The position numbers and the translations under genes were made by a program. Under the pieces are notes generated by a model. That model did no database searches. It saw only the letters and a list, made by a program, of their open reading frames with translations, and was not told the origin of the DNA. Shown here piece after piece: positions 59,151-64,000 of a DNA stretch of 64,000 nucleotides (positions are counted from its first letter, which is position 1; each line of letters starts with the position of its first letter). The DNA is from Metabacillus sp. B2-18 (GTDB lineage Bacteria > Bacillota > Bacilli > Bacillales > Bacillaceae). The stretch is from assembly GCF_021117275.1 (NCBI RefSeq), contig NZ_CP088245.1, positions 2,703,501 to 2,767,500 of the forward strand, written 5' to 3'.

Positions 59151-60428
59151 TTACATAGCCTCTGCGAGACTAGGAATATCCTTCATCATTCGCTGTGCGT
59201 CAAAAGCTTTGTGCTTTGTACTTATTCCATGTAAGACTTTTATTAGTTTTCCGCATAGAACCACAATAGATTGCTTCTTCCGTAACGGGTTAACCTTACG
59301 GTTAGTGTAATATTCATGCAGCTTTCGAAAGGCTTCATTATGGCGAACCATTGGCATCATCACTCGGAAAAGGAGGGCACGAAGCTTTCTTCTTCCCCGT
59401 TTGGAGATATGTTTTTGCCCTTTGTGCTGGCCGGAAGAGTTTTCACGTAAAGTTAATCCCGCAAGTTTAATGATTTGGCGTGGATCTTCATAGTGTGAAA
59501 AGCTACCGATTTCGGCCAACAAATCAACGATTGTGGTATCGCCGAGTCCTTGAACCGTTGAGAGCCATTCGTACTCTACAGACGTTTGTACAAGCGTAAC
59601 TAATTGCTGTGTAATGCTTTCAATTTCTTGTTCCAACTGGTTGTAACGGCGAACGAGCGTGGCAATTTCAATACGGGCCATCTCACGTCCTTCTGTTACT
59701 CCGATGGAGTTAGAACTGACTTCAATAAGTTGTATTGCTTTTGGTCGTTGGGGAGATTTTAGCCCCTCAACCTGTCGGTAAAGCGATAAGACTTCATCTG
59801 GCTGCTTTTGAAATAGATCACTTGGAAATGGAGTACATTCAAGTACTGCCAGAGCCATTTTCCCGAATGACGGAAACACCTGAGTGAATTCTGGAAAATA
59901 TCGATCTAACCAGCGAATCATCATATTTTTGACAGCACCAAATTCCTCTGTCAACTTACCTCTAAATGTTGACCCAACACGAAGTTCCGCCTCAATGTCT
60001 TTCAAAATACGTGGATAACTAAAGCGTCCATCTTTTATGAGACGAGCGATCACCAGTGCATCCTTGCGGTCATGTTTGGTTGGTAAATTGTCGTCCAACT
60101 CTTTTGAACGCTTGACGTGCAAAGGATTAGCCATTGCGAGGGGAATGCCTCGTTCATCAAGGAAATAGGCTAAATTAAGCCAGTAATGGCCAGTAGGTTC
60201 AATCCCTACGATGACTTCTGTTTTTTCGTGTTCTTTCATCGCAGTTAGAATACGATGATAAAAATGCTGGAAACCATCATTAGACTGTAATACAGAAAAT
60301 GATTTTTGGAGCACTCTCCCACGATCATCTACAAAGCAGGCGAAATGTTTTCGCTTCGCAATGTCGATTCCGACAACGAGTGTTTTTTCAGTGACTTGAT
60401 TTATTTTATGGTTTTGTTTAAAATCCAT
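59151..60428 (-). CDS. IS110-family DEDD transposase (IS1111 type)
   Basis: 425 residues from ATG 60428 (AAGGAGGACTCCATA upstream); a longer frame to 60596 runs out of the element. DEDD domain: 'LVVGIDIAKRKHFACFVD', 'EVIVGIEPTGHYWLNLAYFL', 'KHDRKDALVIARLIKDG'; transposase_20 domain: 'LSTVQGLGDTTIVDLLAEIG', 'SKRGRRKLRALLFRVMMPMV'. Intact, so it may be active. Only distantly related to the other IS110 transposase in the window. Confidence 0.93.
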   Translation of the reverse strand: MDFKQNHKINQVTEKTLVVGIDIAKRKHFACFVDDRGRVLQKSFSVLQSNDGFQHFYHRILTAMKEHEKTEVIVGIEPTGHYWLNLAYFLDERGIPLAMANPLHVKRSKELDDNLPTKHDRKDALVIARLIKDGRFSYPRILKDIEAELRVGSTFRGKLTEEFGAVKNMMIRWLDRYFPEFTQVFPSFGKMALAVLECTPFPSDLFQKQPDEVLSLYRQVEGLKSPQRPKAIQLIEVSSNSIGVTEGREMARIEIATLVRRYNQLEQEIESITQQLVTLVQTSVEYEWLSTVQGLGDTTIVDLLAEIGSFSHYEDPRQIIKLAGLTLRENSSGQHKGQKHISKRGRRKLRALLFRVMMPMVRHNEAFRKLHEYYTNRKVNPLRKKQSIVVLCGKLIKVLHGISTKHKAFDAQRMMKDIPSLAEAM

Positions 60429-60601
60429 TATGGAGTCCTCCTTGGTTAACAAATTAGGGGTCAATTTCTGCAGATTTTGACACCCCGTATCATACCAAGA
60501 GGGCTCTTTTTTGTTCAAGTCCCCGAAAATCCTTCTAACAGGAATGCTCCTTTTTAAATCATTTATATTTACAATGGAAAAACCATTGTCGTTCACGAGT
60601 A

Positions 60602-61480
60602 TTAATCTTCAAATCCCCATCTTTTTGATAGTTTAAAGAACGTCATTGTCATGAGTAAGGCGATAATTAGTAATATCCAGGCTTGTGCTGAAGCGTATCC
60701 CATATTGAAATACTGAAACGCATTTCGATAAAGATAGAGTGAATAGAATAACGTCGAGTTATCAGGTCCTCCATCGGTAATAATGAACGCTTCTGCGAAT
60801 GATTGAAAGACGGCGATCATACCTGTTATGGAATTAAATAAAATCGCTGGTCTTAAACCTGGTAAGGTAATATGAAAAACTTTTTGAAGAACATTCGCTC
60901 CATCTATTGAAGCAGCTTCATATAAAGATTTCGGAATATCACCAAGTGCAGCCAAGTAAATTAAAATCATGTTTCCTGACATCCAAATGGCCATAATAAT
61001 AAATCCTGGCTTTGCCCAGGTTGGACTTGAAAACCATCCTGGCCCATCGATTCCAACAAGGCCAAGAATCGAATTGACCACACCAGAATCTGGCTGTAAT
61101 ACCCAAATCCACAAAATAGCTAGAACAACAAATGGAACAAGCGTTGGAATGAAAAAGACAACTCTAAAAAATGAAATTCCTTTAATATCCTTTGTGTTTA
61201 ATAGAATCGCAATAAAGATTGTCACGACAGTTGTAAGTGTTAATCCCACAAAAATCATATACATGGTGTTTCCTAGAACGGTTATAAACAAATCATCTTC
61301 AAATAGAAGCTGTTTATAATTGTTGAATCCTACAAATGATGGGTCAGAAATTAAGTTATACTCTGTCATCGAATAGTAGAGAGAACTAAACATGGGATAA
61401 GCTGTAAAACAGAGAAAACCGATAATCCATGGAGAAATGAATAGCAAACCATTTCTCATATTTCGTTTTTGTGAGTTCAT
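60602..61480 (-). CDS. Sugar ABC transporter permease, MalF/UgpA type
   Basis: 292 residues, six membrane helices. 'GLLFISPWIIGFLCFTAYPM' at the N-terminus, the coupling EAA motif 'YEAASIDGANVLQKVFHITL', and 'AFIITDGGPDNST', all typical of carbohydrate permease 1 of CUT1 importers. It pairs with the MalG-type permease upstream. The ATPase subunit is not in the window; CUT1 systems often share MsmX. Here the usual F-G order is reversed (G first). Confidence 0.92.
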   Translation of the reverse strand: MNSQKRNMRNGLLFISPWIIGFLCFTAYPMFSSLYYSMTEYNLISDPSFVGFNNYKQLLFEDDLFITVLGNTMYMIFVGLTLTTVVTIFIAILLNTKDIKGISFFRVVFFIPTLVPFVVLAILWIWVLQPDSGVVNSILGLVGIDGPGWFSSPTWAKPGFIIMAIWMSGNMILIYLAALGDIPKSLYEAASIDGANVLQKVFHITLPGLRPAILFNSITGMIAVFQSFAEAFIITDGGPDNSTLFYSLYLYRNAFQYFNMGYASAQAWILLIIALLMTMTFFKLSKRWGFED

Positions 61481-61597
61481 AAAATAACACCTCCTGTTTT
61501 TTGATAGAGTTTACTAATTAAAATTACCTACGGTCACGGGACTGCGCTTGCCTTCGGACGTTTCCCTAGCTTTGTTCATTTAAACAGGAAACTTCCT

Positions 61598-62500
61598 CTA
61601 CCCTTTAGACCCTGTAAATGTAATCCCTTCAATAAAATAACGTTGTAGGAAGAAAAAAATAATAATGATTGGTAGTGTCATAGCCACACCGATAGCCATG
61701 AGTAAGCCCCATCGTGGATCATTTTGTGACATAATTTGCTGAACACCTAATGATAGGGTGTAGTGGCTATTGTCACTTAAGAAAATTAACGGTCCAAGGA
61801 AATCTCGCCACGCTTCAATAAATTGAAAGATCACGACTGTTGCTAGAATCGGCTTTGATAGTGGTAAAATGACTTTCCAGAAGACGATAAACTCATTTGC
61901 GCCATCCATTTTAGCAGCTTCAGATAATTCTTTTGGTATGCCTTTGAAAAACTGTCGTAATAGGAAAATAAAGAATGCGTTTCCAAAAAAGTGTGGAACA
62001 ATTAATGGATAGTAAGTGCCAATCCAACCAATTTCTTTGAATAAGAGGAATAAAGGAATCATGATAACTTGAAAAGGAAGCATCAATGTTGCTAAAACGA
62101 CGATGAAAATGCCATCACGATATTTCCAATCAATTCTTGAAAAACCATAGGCAATGAGAGAATTAGAAAGAACTGCACCTATACATGTAAAAAAGACAAT
62201 GATGAGTGTATTCTTTAGATATAAAAAGAATGGAAATGCGGTGAAAGCCTCAGTATAATTTGACCAATTTAGAACCTCAGGAATCCAAATGGGGGGATCG
62301 GCAAAAAGTTCCGTACTGCTTTTCAATGAGCCTGATATGAGCCAAACAAATGGTACAATAAACGCTAACGAAAATAGAATCAAAATCAAGTATACTGCTA
62401 ACTTATTAAGCTTTTTATTCATTTTCCTTAGTGTGGTTGCTTGCTGTTGATTAGGGTGAACGTCACGTTGATGATTTGTTTCAGCCGCTGGAAGTGTCAT
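61598..62500 (-). CDS. Sugar ABC transporter permease, MalG/UgpE type
   Basis: 300 residues, six helices: 'FIVPFVWLISGSLKSSTELF', 'SLIAYGFSRIDWKYRDGIFI', EAA motif 'SEAAKMDGANEFIVFWKVIL', 'FIEAWRDFLGPLIFLSD'. Inner-membrane half of a CUT1 importer. A Gln/His-rich N-terminal extension (about 30 residues) precedes the first helix. Lies downstream of the binding protein, with a terminator-like hairpin between them; the MalF-type gene follows after 117 nt. Confidence 0.92.
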   Translation of the reverse strand: MTLPAAETNHQRDVHPNQQQATTLRKMNKKLNKLAVYLILILFSLAFIVPFVWLISGSLKSSTELFADPPIWIPEVLNWSNYTEAFTAFPFFLYLKNTLIIVFFTCIGAVLSNSLIAYGFSRIDWKYRDGIFIVVLATLMLPFQVIMIPLFLLFKEIGWIGTYYPLIVPHFFGNAFFIFLLRQFFKGIPKELSEAAKMDGANEFIVFWKVILPLSKPILATVVIFQFIEAWRDFLGPLIFLSDNSHYTLSLGVQQIMSQNDPRWGLLMAIGVAMTLPIIIIFFFLQRYFIEGITFTGSKG

Positions 62501-62522
62501 AATTCAATGTCTCCCTCCTTAC

Positions 62523-62573
62523 CGTTTTTAAAAAAGCACCGGATTTTGAGTTAGTTAGCAAAATCCGGTTGCT
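62523..62573 (-). terminator. Hairpin between binding protein and permease genes
   Basis: Eleven-bp stem ACCGGATTTTG/CAAAATCCGGT with a 10-nt loop, followed on the minus strand by GCTTTTTTAAAA. It probably ends part of the transcripts so that the binding protein is made in excess. Confidence 0.8.
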
Positions 62574-62578
62574 CTACT

Positions 62579-63898
62579 TTACTTTTTCTCTAAAGTTTCT
62601 TGTAATTTATCCTGTGCCTTTTGAAGAAGCTGTGCAGGATCATCATGATTATAGATCACACCATCTCGTATACTAGTTAGTTCATCACCCATCTCACTTG
62701 CTACAGATGTGAGAGCAGGATGACCTGAATCTGGGGATGCAGCAACCTTTAGAACGGTATCATATACTGGATCATTTTCCCATTCAATCGCATCTGATTT
62801 TTCTTTCCATATGGAAATGGATCGCCAAATATTAATGTTATCCGCTAAGACTTTGTCTTGGTTTCCATATAAAGCAAAGTTAATAGCGGCTTGTGGATTT
62901 TTTGCTCCTTTTGGTACAAAAAAGACGTTTGTTCCAAACACACTAGAATCTTTTCTTCCATCTGGTGGGCTAGGAATTGGTGCTACTTTATATTTGGTAT
63001 CTGGAGAATAAATTTTCAACGCATTTGCAAACCAGTTTCCATTCACAGTCATGGCTACTTTTCCTTTCATGAATGGATGGTCTGGAGAAAATGCCCCACC
63101 AAATCCAGAAGTGAAAGATTTAATTTTCTCTGGATCATATTTCTTCGCATAAGTGTCCATCCATGTAAATGCCTCAACCATAGGCTGCTCATTCAATGTG
63201 ACTTTTTTCGCGTCTGTGTCATACATAGTCGCACCAAACGCCCATGGCCATGTGTACGGATCTTCACCTGCATCAATCCAAGGAATAAACCCTAACGTCT
63301 CGAAACTTCCATCATCTTTTACTTTCGTCAAAGCTTCAGCAGCCTTATCAAGCTCTTCAATTGTCTGTGGTGGGTTATCAGGATCTAGTCCTGCTGCTTC
63401 AAACATGTCAACATTATAGTAGAGTAAGTTTACATTGGAATCTTGTGGAAGAATATATGTTTTTCCATCAGATGATTTCATTAAATCTTTGAATCCATCT
63501 AAAACACTATTTTCATCAAAACCTGCTTCCTTTAAATAATCATCCAGTGGTTCTAAAGCACCTTGAGCTGCTAGACTATAAGCAAGTTGATAGTCATTTC
63601 CATCTCCTAATACTAAGTCCGGTGGATTTCCTCCAGATATCGCCGATAACAGCTTTCCATTTGTTATACCGTCTGGAACATATACAGCATTCACCTTTGC
63701 TCCTTCTTCTGCTTCATATGCTGCAATTCGGTCTTTATCCCATTTTTCAGAATCTCCTCCCCACGGATACCAGTATGTAAATTCTTTGGAGTTTTCGTTA
63801 GATGTTGATGAAGAGGAAGAATCTGAACTCGAACAACCTGAAAGGACTAAAATAAAGACAAGTAACGAAATAAAACTCATTGAGACGATTTTCTTCAT
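62579..63898 (-). CDS. Sugar ABC transporter substrate-binding lipoprotein
   Basis: 439 residues. Lipobox 'FILVLSGCSSSD' with Cys22, then a Ser/Asn linker and a family 1 binding protein: 'FTYWYPWGGDSEKWDKDRIA', 'LLSAISGGNPPDLVLGDGND', 'YILPQDSNVNLLYYNVDMF', 'MKGKVAMTVNGNWFANALKI'. It catches a carbohydrate (trisaccharide, galactoside, glycerophosphodiester or similar) outside the cell for the two permeases. Start ATG 63898, AGGGGG upstream. First gene of the operon. Confidence 0.93.
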   Translation of the reverse strand: MKKIVSMSFISLLVFILVLSGCSSSDSSSSSTSNENSKEFTYWYPWGGDSEKWDKDRIAAYEAEEGAKVNAVYVPDGITNGKLLSAISGGNPPDLVLGDGNDYQLAYSLAAQGALEPLDDYLKEAGFDENSVLDGFKDLMKSSDGKTYILPQDSNVNLLYYNVDMFEAAGLDPDNPPQTIEELDKAAEALTKVKDDGSFETLGFIPWIDAGEDPYTWPWAFGATMYDTDAKKVTLNEQPMVEAFTWMDTYAKKYDPEKIKSFTSGFGGAFSPDHPFMKGKVAMTVNGNWFANALKIYSPDTKYKVAPIPSPPDGRKDSSVFGTNVFFVPKGAKNPQAAINFALYGNQDKVLADNINIWRSISIWKEKSDAIEWENDPVYDTVLKVAASPDSGHPALTSVASEMGDELTSIRDGVIYNHDDPAQLLQKAQDKLQETLEKK

Positions 63899-63953
63899 GA
63901 CTAAACCCCCTATTTTATGAAAAAATTTCCCCCAGACATTGCAAAAGTGACAT

Positions 63954-63987
63954 TGTTTACAAGAAAATTATGTTTCTCCAGTAAACA
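63954..63987. promoter_or_regulatory. Inverted repeat upstream of the binding-protein gene
   Basis: TGTTTAC (63954-63960) and GTAAACA (63981-63987), 20 nt apart, lie 56-89 nt before the start. Possible operator for a LacI/AraC-type regulator; the repressor gene is not in the window. Confidence 0.4.
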
Positions 63988-64000
63988 CCCCCTTTAAAGG

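Larger units (their letters stand above)
58816..60486 (-). mobile_element. IS110-family element of IS1111 type
   Basis: Subterminal inverted repeats GGAGTGTCAAAA (58816-58827) and TTTTGACACCCC (60475-60486) match 11/12, the kind of subterminal repeat known for the IS1111 group. One transposase on the minus strand; a noncoding end of about 320 nt follows it. Real ends lie a few bases outside these repeats. It sits between the second permease gene and the VOC/SDR genes. Confidence 0.82.

Noticed and set aside
1..64000. Search for tRNA and rRNA genes, and for CRISPR arrays or cas genes
   Set aside because: None recognised by eye. Single tRNA genes are hard to exclude without a covariance search, but no cloverleaf-like G+C-rich stretch stood out.

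Overview
The window is low-G+C DNA with Firmicutes signals: strong GGAGG ribosome binding sites, T-tailed terminator hairpins, and gene families typical of Bacillus-like spore formers. These include a yoaS-yozG-yoaT operon, BlaI/BlaR1, an Sda-like peptide, a CBO0543-type membrane protein and a heterocycloanthracin/sonorensin-type peptide. I place it in Bacillaceae (Bacillus sensu lato) and cannot go to species. There are no rRNA genes, and I recognised no tRNA genes or CRISPR arrays. Genes and broken genes are mixed with insertion sequences, as in an accessory part of a chromosome.

Layout. 1-2.7 kb: an operon of DUF4386 protein, XRE regulator and membrane protein with a readable operator, then decayed genes and an orphan IS110 end. 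3-6 kb: a DinB gene and a full IS110 element with a structured 5' leader that may be its bridge RNA. 6.3-9.3 kb: a secreted/membrane small-protein pair, helical hypothetical genes and a 316-bp inverted-repeat element. 9.4-12.7 kb: two flavin monooxygenases divergent from an HxlR regulator. 13.3-17 kb: a cargo-less Tn554-like transposon (tnpABC) with matching end repeats. 17.5-20 kb: a broken DnaD/DnaB replication module of prophage or plasmid type. 20.6-26.5 kb: L,D-transpeptidase, a third luciferase-like oxidoreductase, EamA exporter, PAS-STAS and MOSC proteins. 26.7-33.8 kb: two class B penicillin-binding proteins and divergent blaI-blaR1, linked by four BlaI-type operators.

33.9-39.8 kb is the most interesting block: a thiazole/oxazole-modified peptide cluster of SagB-type dehydrogenase, YcaO cyclodehydratase, ThiF-like maturation protein and a Cys-rich precursor with a two-part core. 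40-55 kb: mostly stand-alone genes (VOC, membrane proteins, yoaS-yozG-yoaT, alkylation repair, GNAT, MarR, Gly/Pro-rich proteins, a staygreen homologue, ZIP transporter, YnfA, ThuA), an IS1182 copy inside a terminator loop, and many copies of a GGGACA...TGTCCC palindrome. 55.2-57.0 kb: an IS6-like element with an 8-bp target duplication. 57-64 kb: SDR, two VOC proteins, an IS1111-type IS110 element and a sugar ABC importer.

How the parts work together: BlaR1 senses beta-lactam and BlaI probably represses both PBP genes as well as itself. The maturation enzymes should convert Cys/Ser of the precursor to azol(in)e rings. The importer, VOC and SDR genes may once have been one catabolic operon, now split by the IS. 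The GGGACA palindromes sit almost exactly at gene 3' ends and sometimes supply stop codons. All calls come from reading the sequence; no database search was run.
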